From an uncultured Treponema sp. (lineage in GTDB: Bacteria > Spirochaetota > Spirochaetia > Treponematales > Treponemataceae): 8,477 bases of DNA. The position numbers and the translations under genes were made by a program. Where the stretch lies: positions 1 to 8,477 of the forward strand of contig CAMJAJ010000038.1 in the NCBI GenBank assembly GCA_946403565.1, given 5' to 3'. Below, piece after piece: positions 1 to 6,897 of this stretch; position 1 is the first letter of the stretch, and each line of letters begins with the position of its first letter. The notes under the pieces were generated by a model that saw only the letters and a list, made by a program, of their open reading frames with translations, had not been told where the DNA came from and did no database searches.

Positions 1-281
1 ACCAGGGCAGCAAGCAGATCGTCGGCGCGCTCAAGATGATGAACGACAGCTCGCAGGAGGTCAAGCTCGCCTCCGAGGAGATGAAGGAGGGCAACAAGCT
101 CATCCTCTCCGAGGTGCAGCTGCTCCAGGACGTGACCATCTCCATGAAGCAGAGCATGGACGAGATGCTCGGCGGGGCCAGGAAGATAAACGAGACGGGT
201 ATGGCCCTCAAGGAGGTCTCGGACCGGATGGGCATGTCCATCGGCAAGATCGGCAAGCAGATAGACGAGTTCAAGGTGTAA
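1..281 (+). CDS. Methyl-accepting chemotaxis protein, C-terminal fragment (5' end outside window)
   Basis: This is the last 92 codons of a chemoreceptor; the reading frame enters the window at base 3 and stops with TAA at 279-281. It lacks the receptor tip and membrane parts and covers only the distal descending helix of the cytoplasmic signalling hairpin plus the tail. An ungapped hand alignment with the last 92 residues of the complete MCP at 1731-3827 gives about 53 identical positions, including GSKQI, SMKQSM, INETG and the end QID-x-FKV. The two are therefore clear paralogues. There is no NWETF-type CheR/CheB tether at the end. The gene converges on the LysR gene and is followed by an intrinsic terminator. 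Ligand and full architecture cannot be seen. The family assignment is secure because of the paralogue. Confidence 0.93.
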   Translation, partial: QGSKQIVGALKMMNDSSQEVKLASEEMKEGNKLILSEVQLLQDVTISMKQSMDEMLGGARKINETGMALKEVSDRMGMSIGKIGKQIDEFKV

Positions 282-326
282 TTCCGTCAGGGCTTTGGCG
301 ACAGGGCCCTGCGGACCAAAAGCGAA

Positions 327-353
327 GGCGGCCGGAACAGGCCGCCTTTTTTT
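327..353 (+). terminator. Intrinsic terminator after the first MCP
   Basis: A perfect 7-bp G+C stem, GGCGGCC (327-333) paired with GGCCGCC (340-346), closes a six-base loop (334-339) and is followed directly by seven T residues (347-353). It lies 45 bases after the MCP stop. On the other strand the same hairpin is followed by TTCGCTTTT, so it could also weakly stop transcription arriving from the convergent LysR gene. Confidence 0.9.
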
Positions 354-439
354 GTCGGGGGCGGGGCTCACGGGGCAGGACTGACAGGGCTCAGGGCCGG
401 ACGAACCGCCAGGCGGCCGCCTTCTTTATTTCCACCCTA

Positions 440-1393
440 TCAAGTCGTCCCTGCGGAGTCTATTCCGGTATATTCGATGCCCCCTTGACGGACAGGCCAG
501 GGGCCGCTGAAACTGGAGGTCTGCCTGCGGTAGAGGTCTATGCTGCGCGTCAGGTAGTCGTAGAAGACCTGCACGTGGATGTTGTCGTGGCTCAGGGCGT
601 GCTTTTCAACGACAATGTCCCGCACGCACCGGGGTTCTTCGATCCGCTTGAACAGGATGCGTTCGGTGAACGCACTGCCGAGCGCAAACTCCGGCCAGAA
701 GCCCACGCCCGCCTTGTTGCAGATCATGGCGCGCACGGCACCGGGGTCGTCGCTTTCGAACACCGTATTCGGGTGTATGCCCGCAGTCCTGCAGAACGCG
801 TCGCAGATGCTGCGGAAGTACAGCTTTTCGGAAATCTGCACGAAGCCCATGTCCGCCACCTCGTCCAGGCGGATAGTGTCCTTTTCCCGGAAACGGGGGA
901 TGTCCGGCACCGCGAGGAAGATCTCCTCGCTGCAGACGAAGAGGTTGTCGGACTTACGCTTCTTGGGCCGGTAATGCTGGATGGTGAACACCGTGATGTC
1001 CGAAAGCTCCTGGGTCTCGCTCCGCGTCACCTTGAAGCAGACGTTCGGGTCAATCCGCTGGAACTCAAGGATTGTCTCCATGACGATGAACCAGGCCGCG
1101 AAGACGTTGAGCCGTATGGTCACGCTTTCGCGCGGTTCCAGCTTCTTTATCTTGTCCGGCAATGAGTCGAGCGACTCGTAGAGGGGCAGGATTTCATCGT
1201 AGAGGGCCTTTCCGTAGGGGCTGAGCTGTATGGAGCGTCCGCTGGGCACGAAGAGGGGAACCCCTATCTCGCTTTCCAGCCGGTGGATCGCGTTGGTGAC
1301 GGCAGGCTGGCTCACATGCAGGGCCTCCGCGCTCCTCCGCACATGCTGCTGCCGCGCGACTTCCAAAAAATACCTCAGCTGAAAGAGTTCCAT
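440..1393 (-). CDS. LysR-family transcriptional regulator
   Basis: This is a 317-residue DNA-binding regulator, a usual LysR length. The N-terminus MELFQLRYFLEVA is the classic LysR opening. The winged helix-turn-helix follows, with recognition segment SAEALHVSQPAVTNAIHRLE (about residues 21-40), then the typical LE-x-EIGVPLF wing. Residues from about 90 onward form the effector-binding domain; its inducer is not recognisable. The open frame runs 45 codons further upstream to 1528, but that extension is Cys/Arg-rich and unlike the family. The ATG at 1391-1393 is therefore chosen. That ATG has no Shine-Dalgarno site and sits six bases after a TATAAT box, suggesting a leaderless message. LysR proteins often control themselves and a divergent neighbour; the divergent neighbour here is the MCP at 1731, but the gap of 337 bases makes that a guess. 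Confidence 0.92.
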   Translation of the reverse strand: MELFQLRYFLEVARQQHVRRSAEALHVSQPAVTNAIHRLESEIGVPLFVPSGRSIQLSPYGKALYDEILPLYESLDSLPDKIKKLEPRESVTIRLNVFAAWFIVMETILEFQRIDPNVCFKVTRSETQELSDITVFTIQHYRPKKRKSDNLFVCSEEIFLAVPDIPRFREKDTIRLDEVADMGFVQISEKLYFRSICDAFCRTAGIHPNTVFESDDPGAVRAMICNKAGVGFWPEFALGSAFTERILFKRIEEPRCVRDIVVEKHALSHDNIHVQVFYDYLTRSIDLYRRQTSSFSGPWPVRQGGIEYTGIDSAGTT

Positions 1394-1428
1394 TGTTCTA
1401 TTATACGGTATAAAAAGCCTGCAGAAAA
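1394..1428 (-). promoter_or_regulatory. Candidate LysR gene promoter, leaderless type
   Basis: On the minus strand a perfect TATAAT (1405 down to 1400) ends six bases before the LysR ATG (1393). The expected start of transcription is therefore at or next to the A of the start codon. A poor -35 (TTTTCT, 1428 down to 1423) lies 17 bases upstream, as is common for promoters needing an activator. The -10 lies inside a 13-base dyad, TTATAC-N-GTATAA (1401-1413), a possible operator over the promoter. Confidence 0.55.
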
Positions 1429-1434
1429 GCCGCG

Positions 1435-1457
1435 ATTGATAATATTTCATTATCAAT
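1435..1457. promoter_or_regulatory. Perfect 9-bp inverted repeat, likely LysR-type operator
   Basis: ATTGATAAT (1435-1443) and ATTATCAAT (1449-1457) are perfect reverse complements around the spacer ATTTC. The site contains the LysR-box pattern T-N11-A (T1437 to A1449) and is A+T-rich in an otherwise G+C-rich region. Its centre (1446) lies 53 bases upstream of the LysR ATG. If that ATG is also the transcription start, the site sits in the zone where LysR regulators usually bind for autoregulation. Binding is inferred, not shown. Confidence 0.55.
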
Positions 1458-1650
1458 AAAAAAAGCCCGAATCTGCCGCCGCCAGGACAGCACCGGCGGA
1501 GGAACTTCACCATCTCCTTATATTTCAAACGATTACGACGCCCACCCCATGCTCAGTCCCCGGGAAAAGCAGGAGGGAATTCAAAGGAAAAGATAAGGAT
1601 TGCCCAGGAAAGGAAGGCCCCGACGCTTCCAAAAAAGTTGCTTTCGGGCG

Positions 1651-1691
1651 ATACCTATAGTACCATACCTTATAGTCTCATATGCATATGA
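1651..1691 (+). promoter_or_regulatory. Upstream region of the MCP: doubled ATACC(T)TATAGT motif and palindrome
   Basis: ATACCTATAGT (1651-1661) is repeated as ATACCTTATAGT (1665-1676), so two TATAGT boxes (5 of 6 to a -10 consensus) lie 15 bases apart. Neither has a good -35. The best alternative is TTGCTT (1638-1643) with TACCAT (1661-1666) at 17-base spacing, which is weak. Just downstream is a perfect 14-base palindrome, TCATATGCATATGA (1678-1691). The start of transcription cannot be fixed by eye, but a 5' leader of some 40-60 bases is likely. Confidence 0.4.
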
Positions 1692-1718
1692 TGGGTTCAG
1701 GGAGAGTTGAACTGACAC

Positions 1719-1724
1719 GGAGGA
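1719..1724 (+). promoter_or_regulatory. Shine-Dalgarno site of the complete MCP
   Basis: GGAGGA lies six bases before the ATG at 1731, an optimal arrangement that fixes the MCP start. It matters because the other visible gene starts in this window mostly lack such a site. The organism therefore uses ordinary ribosome binding as well as what looks like leaderless initiation. Confidence 0.85.
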
Positions 1725-1730
1725 ACTTCA

Positions 1731-3827
1731 ATGGCGAAGAAAGAACTGAACAGGTTTGACACGAAGGCCAAGCGCAACATGAGCCTTCAGGCAAAGCTCA
1801 TAGGGCTTGTTGGCGGCTTCATCCTGCTGGGATGCTCCGTGGTGGCAATCGTGTCGCTCACCGTGTTCGACAGCAAGCTCGTACAGAACACCCAGGACGA
1901 ACTCAAGTACACCGAGCACGGCGCGAAGAACGTCATGGACGACTGGCTTGCCACCCTCGCGCTGAGCGCAGACCTCCTGTCAGACTCCCCCGCCATCGTG
2001 CATGCGGCCGCCCGCACGAACTTAAGCGAGGGCAGGGCCTACCTGAAGTCCAAGGCGGACAATCAGGATATGGACATCGTTGCCATCATCGACCGGAACG
2101 GAACGGTCGTGTGCAGCAGCGGCTACGAGGTCAGCACCAACCTGTCCTCCCTCGCCTGCGTGTCCTCCGCGCTCAAGGGCAAGGCCGCCAAGACCTTCGA
2201 GCCGATCGGCAACCTGGACTTCGCCGCGCTTGCAACAAGCCCCGTCTATGACGGCGGCACGGTCATCGGCTGCGTCCTGTCCGGCTACGACCTGACCAAC
2301 GGCTACTTCACCAACCTCATGCAGGAAGGCTACAACGTCGAGTGCACGGTGTTCAGGGACACCCTGCGGGTCTCCTCCACCATCCCCAACGCGACCGGAA
2401 CCACGCTGGACAACCAGAAGATCATCAAGAAGGTCCTGCAGGGCGGAGAGACCTTCGAAGGCACGAACATCATCCAGGGAAACGAATACTACTCCACCTA
2501 CCAGCCGCTGACGAACGAGGATGGAAGCGTCGTCGGCATGCTCTTCATTGCAAAGGGCGTGGAGGTCGTGCAGAACGTCAAGCATGCCACCCTCGTCATC
2601 GTCATCCCCATCATCATCGTGCTGGTTATCGTGCTCATCATCATAAGCTACAGCTTCATCCACTGGCTCATGTGGCGCATCTACAACGTCACGAACTTCC
2701 TCAAGGAGCTGGAGACCGGTGACGCTGACCTGACCAAGCGCTGCAAGCTCTTCATCCGCGACGAGATAGGCGACCTGGTCATCCACTTCGACCTCTTCCT
2801 GGACAAGCTCCAGCAGATCATGAAGGACGTGCAGGGGTCCAAGATCCAGCTGGACACCTCCGGCGACAACATGGCGGAAAGCGCCCAGAACACGACGAGC
2901 GCGATTTCGCAGATCATAGCGCACATAGAAGGCATCTCCTCCCAGATAAACGACCAGGGCAGCAGCGTCACCCAGACCGCCACGGCGGTCAACGAGATTT
3001 CCCACAACATCCAGAACATGGACAACCTCATCGACGGCCAGTCCACCAGCGTCACGCAGGCTTCCGCCGCCGTCGAGGAGATGATCGGGAACATCACGTC
3101 CGTCAACCAGTCGGTGGACAAGATGTCCGTCTCATTCCAGGCGCTCTCCGCGAACGCCCAGACAGGATTCAACAAGCAGCAGGACGTGAACGAGCGGATC
3201 AAGCAGATTGAAAGCCAGTCCGAGATGCTCGTGGAGGCCAACCAGGCCATCTCCAGCATCGCCGAGCAGACCAACCTGCTCGCCATGAACGCCGCAATCG
3301 AGGCCGCCCACGCGGGAGAGGCGGGGAAGGGCTTCTCCGTCGTCGCGGACGAGATCCGCAAGCTCTCCGAGACCTCCTCCGGCCAGTCCAAGACGATCGG
3401 CGAACAGCTGGGCAAGATAAAGGAGTCCATCACCGAGGTCGTCGCGGCCTCGCAGGAGTCCAGCGACGCTTTCGCATCGGTGTCCTCCAAGATAAAGGAG
3501 ACGGACGAGCTGGTCATCCAGATAAAGGCCGCCATGCAGGAGCAGAACGAAGGCAGCAAGCAGATCGGCGGCGCGCTCAAGAACATGAACGACAGCACCG
3601 TGGAAGTCCACAAGGCCTCCAAGGAGATGTCCGCCCGCAGCGAGAAGATCAAGATGGAGATGGGCAAGCTGCAGGACGTCAGCGCCAGCATGAAGCAGAG
3701 CATGGAGGAGATGTCCGTGGGCGCGCAGCGAATCAACGAGACCGGAAGCGTCCTGGGCGACATATCCGGCAAGATGCGGGAAGCCATAGACAAGATCGGA
3801 AGCCAGATAGACCGCTTCAAGGTGTAA
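1731..3827 (+). CDS. Methyl-accepting chemotaxis protein, Cache-type sensor with HAMP
   Basis: This is a 698-residue transmembrane chemoreceptor that controls a CheA/CheW array. In order: a short cytoplasmic N-terminus (1-21), membrane helix 1 (about 22-46), and a periplasmic Cache sensor (about 47-283). The sensor's second half ([20 protein letters not shown] ... YSTYQPL ... [12 protein letters not shown]) resembles the Cache_3-Cache_2 class. Then come membrane helix 2 (about 286-307), HAMP (about 308-362, with GDADLTKR and RDEIGDL) and the long signalling hairpin. The tip is [20 protein letters not shown] (510-529) then [16 protein letters not shown]. No amino-acid-binding dCache motif was recognised, so the ligand is unknown. 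No CheR/CheB tether pentapeptide ends the protein. The ATG is fixed by GGAGGA six bases upstream. It is a paralogue of the MCP fragment at the window start, with a complex hairpin after the stop. Confidence 0.97.
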   Translation: MAKKELNRFDTKAKRNMSLQAKLIGLVGGFILLGCSVVAIVSLTVFDSKLVQNTQDELKYTEHGAKNVMDDWLATLALSADLLSDSPAIVHAAARTNLSEGRAYLKSKADNQDMDIVAIIDRNGTVVCSSGYEVSTNLSSLACVSSALKGKAAKTFEPIGNLDFAALATSPVYDGGTVIGCVLSGYDLTNGYFTNLMQEGYNVECTVFRDTLRVSSTIPNATGTTLDNQKIIKKVLQGGETFEGTNIIQGNEYYSTYQPLTNEDGSVVGMLFIAKGVEVVQNVKHATLVIVIPIIIVLVIVLIIISYSFIHWLMWRIYNVTNFLKELETGDADLTKRCKLFIRDEIGDLVIHFDLFLDKLQQIMKDVQGSKIQLDTSGDNMAESAQNTTSAISQIIAHIEGISSQINDQGSSVTQTATAVNEISHNIQNMDNLIDGQSTSVTQASAAVEEMIGNITSVNQSVDKMSVSFQALSANAQTGFNKQQDVNERIKQIESQSEMLVEANQAISSIAEQTNLLAMNAAIEAAHAGEAGKGFSVVADEIRKLSETSSGQSKTIGEQLGKIKESITEVVAASQESSDAFASVSSKIKETDELVIQIKAAMQEQNEGSKQIGGALKNMNDSTVEVHKASKEMSARSEKIKMEMGKLQDVSASMKQSMEEMSVGAQRINETGSVLGDISGKMREAIDKIGSQIDRFKV

Positions 3828-3884
3828 GGGCCTGTTTCAAAAGTCCGCAGGACTTTTGTCCTGCTTGCACTTTTGAAACTGCCC
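3828..3884 (+). terminator. Nested hairpin after the MCP, with alternative pairings
   Basis: Immediately after the TAA, GTTTCAAAAGT (3834-3844) pairs perfectly with ACTTTTGAAAC (3869-3879). It encloses an inner stem GCAGGAC (3847-3853) / GTCCTGC (3858-3864) with loop TTTT. GGGC (3828-3831) and GCCC (3881-3884) can extend the base. A mutually exclusive hairpin, AAAAGTCC (3839-3846) with GGACTTTT (3850-3857), is also possible. There is no long T run after the outer stem, so it is not a textbook terminator. It could be a weak terminator, an mRNA-stabilising 3' end, or a dispersed intergenic repeat. Confidence 0.6.
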
Positions 3885-3917
3885 CTGCCGGGGACGCCAG
3901 GGGCCGCCCCAAAAAGC

Positions 3918-3946
3918 TTGACAGTGTTATACCCATCGTATAGAAT
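3918..3946 (+). promoter_or_regulatory. Sigma70-type promoter of the sensor kinase, leaderless type
   Basis: A consensus TTGACA (3918-3923) is followed after 17 bases by TAGAAT (3941-3946; 5 of 6). The ATG of the kinase is only nine bases further on, with no Shine-Dalgarno sequence between, so the message would have a leader of about zero to two bases. An overlapping TATAGA (3939-3944) is a second -10 choice, but at a poor 15-base spacing. Confidence 0.7.
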
Positions 3947-3955
3947 TCAGTCCAT

Positions 3956-6847
3956 ATGACCCGGAGTCTGAGACTCATTTCCGCATTCCTCCTCCTGCTG
4001 GCAGCCTCCTGCCTGCCTGCCCGTGTCTCCCCCTTGTGGGCGACCGGTGAACGGAAGGGCGGCAGGCAGGTCAAGGATGTCCGCATCGGCATGGTCACCG
4101 AGCCAGGCTTCACCGAGCTTTTTCCAGACAAGCGCAGGGCTGGCTACGGCTACGAGTACCTGCAGGAGATCGCCTTCCGCTCGGGCTGGAGACTCCATTA
4201 TGTCGACGCCCGCAGTTCCATCCTGCTTTCCATGCTTGAGGCGGGCCAGATAGACGTGCTGATGGGCATGACCAAGACGGCGGAGCGGGAGCAGATGATG
4301 CTCTATTCTTCTGTCCCCCAGGGCAGCAGGAACTACTACATCTACGCGCAGCCCTACGGGGTAGGCAAGATAAAGCGGGGAAACGCACAGACCGTCGACG
4401 GGGCGCGGATAGGCGTGGAGAGAAGAAAATATTCCCGCCAGATCCTCGAAGACTGGTCACGGGCGAACGGCGTAGAGCCGGAGATCGTGGAATGTGATGA
4501 AGACCAGATGTGGAAGGACCTTGCCGCAGGGCTGCTGGACGGGGCCGTTGCCCACGACATGCGCCTGGACAGCCGGGAGGTTCCCCTCTTCCCGCTGGAA
4601 AGCACGGACTTCTACTTTGTCGTCAGCAAGACGCGGCCCGACCTGCTTGACGACATCAACCGGGCACAGGAAAAGCTGCTGGAGATACAGCCCTTCTATG
4701 CCGAAAGCCTCAAGCAGCGCTTCTTTACGTCAGCATCCAACCGTCAGGGGCTTTCGCCGGAAGAACTGGCCTGGAGCAGGGCCCGGGGGCGAATCAGGAT
4801 TGGCTACCTAGACGGCTTTGCCCCCATCTCGTCAAATAACCAAGGAAAGCCAGAAGGAATGTACGTACTCATCGAGCAACTGCTGAAGGGCAGCTTTGGC
4901 CTTGAGACAGAAAGCATTCCCTTCGCTTCCGAAGTGGCCCTGATGGATGCCCTCTCGGAGCAGCAGGTAGACGCCGTCTTTCCCTATATCTTCAACTACG
5001 CCATTGCCGAAAAAGACAATGTCATTCTTTCGTCCGCCGCGGTCAAGATTCCCGGCATGGTCATCCAAAGGTCAGACTTCACCGGTCCGGTACAGACGGT
5101 CGCCGTGCTGAAGTCCGGCAGCCTGATGAAGCTATCTTCCCTCATAGAGTACCCGGAGGCATCCTATTATGAAGTAGACAGCCTGCAGGCCTGCATGAAA
5201 GCCGTCAACAAAGGGGAAGCAGACCTGTTCCAAATCAGCAATTACCGTCTGTCCTACATCGCCAAGAGTTTCTATGACTTCCCCGAGCTGGAGATGAAGC
5301 CGAGCCAGCAGAACTTCGACCTCTGCTTCGCGGTCAGCCGTGACAAGCCCCTGCTGATGGAAATACTGAACAAGGCAATTACGGCCATCAGCTCGGGAGA
5401 GAGCGATTCCATCCTCTTTTCAGCGATGAGCTACGGCAGCACATTCTCCTTCGGCGACTTCGTGCGTGAACATGCGGTCCCCCTGCTGCTCGGGGTCACC
5501 TTCATCGCCATACTGGCAGCCCTGCTCTTCCGACACCGCCTGAAGACGGAGGAAGAACGCAAGCGCGTCCTCGTGCGGACAAATGCCGAGCTCAAGGCGA
5601 CGAAGGAGGCCCTGGAGATTTCCTCGGACGCAGCGAAACAGGCGAGCAGGGCGAAGAGCGAGTTCCTGTCCAAGATGAGCCACGACATCCGCACGCCGCT
5701 GAACGCCATCATCGGCTTCTCCAACCTTATTTTGTCGCGGGACAGCAGCAGGGAGGAAGTGAAGGACCAGGTGGGCAAGATCCGCCTTTCTGCCGACCAC
5801 CTGCTGGACCTCGTGAACGACGTGCTTGACGTAAGCAAGATAGAGTCCGGAGCCATGACGCTGACCCCGGTGGACTTCCGCCTTTCCGAGATGATCGCCT
5901 CCGTCGAGCAGATAATCCGTCCCCTGGCGGAAGGCAAGGGGCAGGACCTCGCGGTGGAGCTGGACGAGGACGGCATGTTCTTCGCAGACAAGGGCCGCAT
6001 CCGGCAGGTGCTGCTGAACCTCCTGTCGAATTCCGTCAAGTACACGGGGAACGGGGGCCGCATCCGCTTCCACGTGAGCAACAATCCGTCTCCCGCCCCG
6101 CAGCGGAGGAACGTCACGTTCGTGGTCGCGGACAACGGGCGGGGCATGAGCGAAGAGTACATGGAAAAACTGTTCACCCCCTTCAGCAGGGAATATCGGC
6201 CCGAGGAAAGTGCGGAGGTCGGTACGGGGCTGGGCCTTCCGATAGTGCAGAACCTTGCAACCATGATGGGCGGTACGATCTGCGTGGAAAGCCAAATCCG
6301 GCAGGGCACGACCTTTACGGTCCGCCTGCCCCTGCAGCTGAGCGTGTCCGCCGATGGGAAAGACGGCAATGCGGTCGGAAAGGCTGGCACTGACGGCGGC
6401 CCGTCCGGGGAATACCTTTCCGGCAGCCAGAAGCCCCTCACGGGCCTGCGCATCCTTGCCGCCGAGGACAACGAGCTGAACACGGAAATCCTGCAGGCCT
6501 ACCTGACCATCAACGGGGCGGAGCTGACCGTCGCGGAGAACGGCAAAGAGATGCTGGACATATTCTCCGGAGCGGCCGAGGGAAGCTTCGACGCGATCCT
6601 CACGGACATCCAGATGCCGGTGATGAACGGGCTGGAGGCGACCCGCGCGCTCAGGGCCCTTGACCGTCCCGACGCGAAAACCATCCCCATCATCGCGATG
6701 AGCGCGAACGCATTCAGCGACGACGTGAATGCCTCGCTTGAGGCGGGCATGAACGCCCATATCGCCAAGCCAATCGAAATCTCCGAGCTGCTGCGCGCGC
6801 TGGAAGCGACGAAGGGCCGGCGGGACGGGGCGGAACATGAGGGCTGA
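3956..6847 (+). CDS. Hybrid sensor histidine kinase with tandem periplasmic solute-binding domains
   Basis: This 963-residue membrane kinase starts with a signal peptide (TRSLR, then a hydrophobic stretch to about 20). Two SBP_bac_3-type domains follow (about 41-257 and 279-488). Then come one membrane helix (about 507-525), a coiled-coil linker (about 530-568), HisKA, HATPase and a C-terminal receiver. The H-box is SHDIRTPLNAIIG with phospho-acceptor His576. The ATPase shows the N-box (Asn692), DNGRG (726-730) and GTGLGL (756-761). The receiver has the acidic pair Glu837/Asp838, acceptor Asp884 in LTDIQMP, Ser916 and Lys938. SBP domain 1 keeps the arginine typical of amino-acid binders (TAERE, Arg111); domain 2 has Lys353 there. 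There is no PAS, HAMP or HPt, so a separate HPt protein must complete any phosphorelay. The start has no Shine-Dalgarno site but gives a proper signal peptide. The GGDEF gene follows closely. Confidence 0.95.
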   Translation: MTRSLRLISAFLLLLAASCLPARVSPLWATGERKGGRQVKDVRIGMVTEPGFTELFPDKRRAGYGYEYLQEIAFRSGWRLHYVDARSSILLSMLEAGQIDVLMGMTKTAEREQMMLYSSVPQGSRNYYIYAQPYGVGKIKRGNAQTVDGARIGVERRKYSRQILEDWSRANGVEPEIVECDEDQMWKDLAAGLLDGAVAHDMRLDSREVPLFPLESTDFYFVVSKTRPDLLDDINRAQEKLLEIQPFYAESLKQRFFTSASNRQGLSPEELAWSRARGRIRIGYLDGFAPISSNNQGKPEGMYVLIEQLLKGSFGLETESIPFASEVALMDALSEQQVDAVFPYIFNYAIAEKDNVILSSAAVKIPGMVIQRSDFTGPVQTVAVLKSGSLMKLSSLIEYPEASYYEVDSLQACMKAVNKGEADLFQISNYRLSYIAKSFYDFPELEMKPSQQNFDLCFAVSRDKPLLMEILNKAITAISSGESDSILFSAMSYGSTFSFGDFVREHAVPLLLGVTFIAILAALLFRHRLKTEEERKRVLVRTNAELKATKEALEISSDAAKQASRAKSEFLSKMSHDIRTPLNAIIGFSNLILSRDSSREEVKDQVGKIRLSADHLLDLVNDVLDVSKIESGAMTLTPVDFRLSEMIASVEQIIRPLAEGKGQDLAVELDEDGMFFADKGRIRQVLLNLLSNSVKYTGNGGRIRFHVSNNPSPAPQRRNVTFVVADNGRGMSEEYMEKLFTPFSREYRPEESAEVGTGLGLPIVQNLATMMGGTICVESQIRQGTTFTVRLPLQLSVSADGKDGNAVGKAGTDGGPSGEYLSGSQKPLTGLRILAAEDNELNTEILQAYLTINGAELTVAENGKEMLDIFSGAAEGSFDAILTDIQMPVMNGLEATRALRALDRPDAKTIPIIAMSANAFSDDVNASLEAGMNAHIAKPIEISELLRALEATKGRRDGAEHEG

Positions 6848-6861
6848 CAAGGACTTTCCCC

Positions 6862-6891
6862 TTGAAAGACGGCCCCTCATTCAATTACAAT
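6862..6891 (+). promoter_or_regulatory. Candidate internal promoter for the GGDEF gene
   Basis: TTGAAA (6862-6867; 5 of 6) and TACAAT (6886-6891; 5 of 6) are 18 bases apart, and the ATG at 6898 lies six bases after the -10. This repeats the layout seen before the LysR, kinase and YfbR genes. The same TTG at 6862 could instead be a start codon served by AAGGA (6849-6853) on a message from the kinase, so the two readings overlap. Confidence 0.5.
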
Positions 6892-6897
6892 ACAGGT

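Larger units (their letters stand above)
1394..1730. other. 337-base intergenic control region between LysR gene and MCP
   Basis: I see no gene here. The left part holds the LysR promoter and two dyads (1401-1413 and 1435-1457). The middle (about 1458-1640) contains no convincing coding frame, only a short G+C dyad (CCGCCG ... CGGCGG). An AAGGAG at about 1513-1518 on the minus strand abuts an ATG directly and is too close to act as a ribosome site. The right part (1651-1691) holds repeated TATAGT boxes and a 14-base palindrome ahead of the MCP. Confidence 0.6.

Noticed and set aside
485..1165. 226-codon open frame on the plus strand opposite the LysR gene
   Set aside because: It is the antisense shadow of a clear LysR gene in high-G+C DNA, with no ribosome site and a His/Val/Asp-rich sequence that resembles no family.
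1394..1528. Longer LysR protein starting at 1528 (45 extra residues)
   Set aside because: The extension is rich in Cys and Arg and unlike the family. It would read through the operator-like dyads and promoter, and its own AAGGAG abuts the nearest ATG. MELFQLRYF at 1393 is the standard LysR opening.
1646..1655. Flagellar sigma28 promoter before the MCP
   Set aside because: GGCGATAC resembles the -10, but no TAAA-like -35 lies at the required 15-base spacing.
2022..3820. Long minus-strand open frames opposite the complete MCP
   Set aside because: Repetitive Val/Asp/Leu or Ser/Leu content mirrors the codons of the MCP coiled coil. No start signals are present.
5420..6880. 486-codon minus-strand open frame opposite the kinase
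   Set aside because: The plus-strand frame carries intact H, N, G1, G2 and receiver motifs. The minus frame is an Arg/His/Gly-rich shadow of it.
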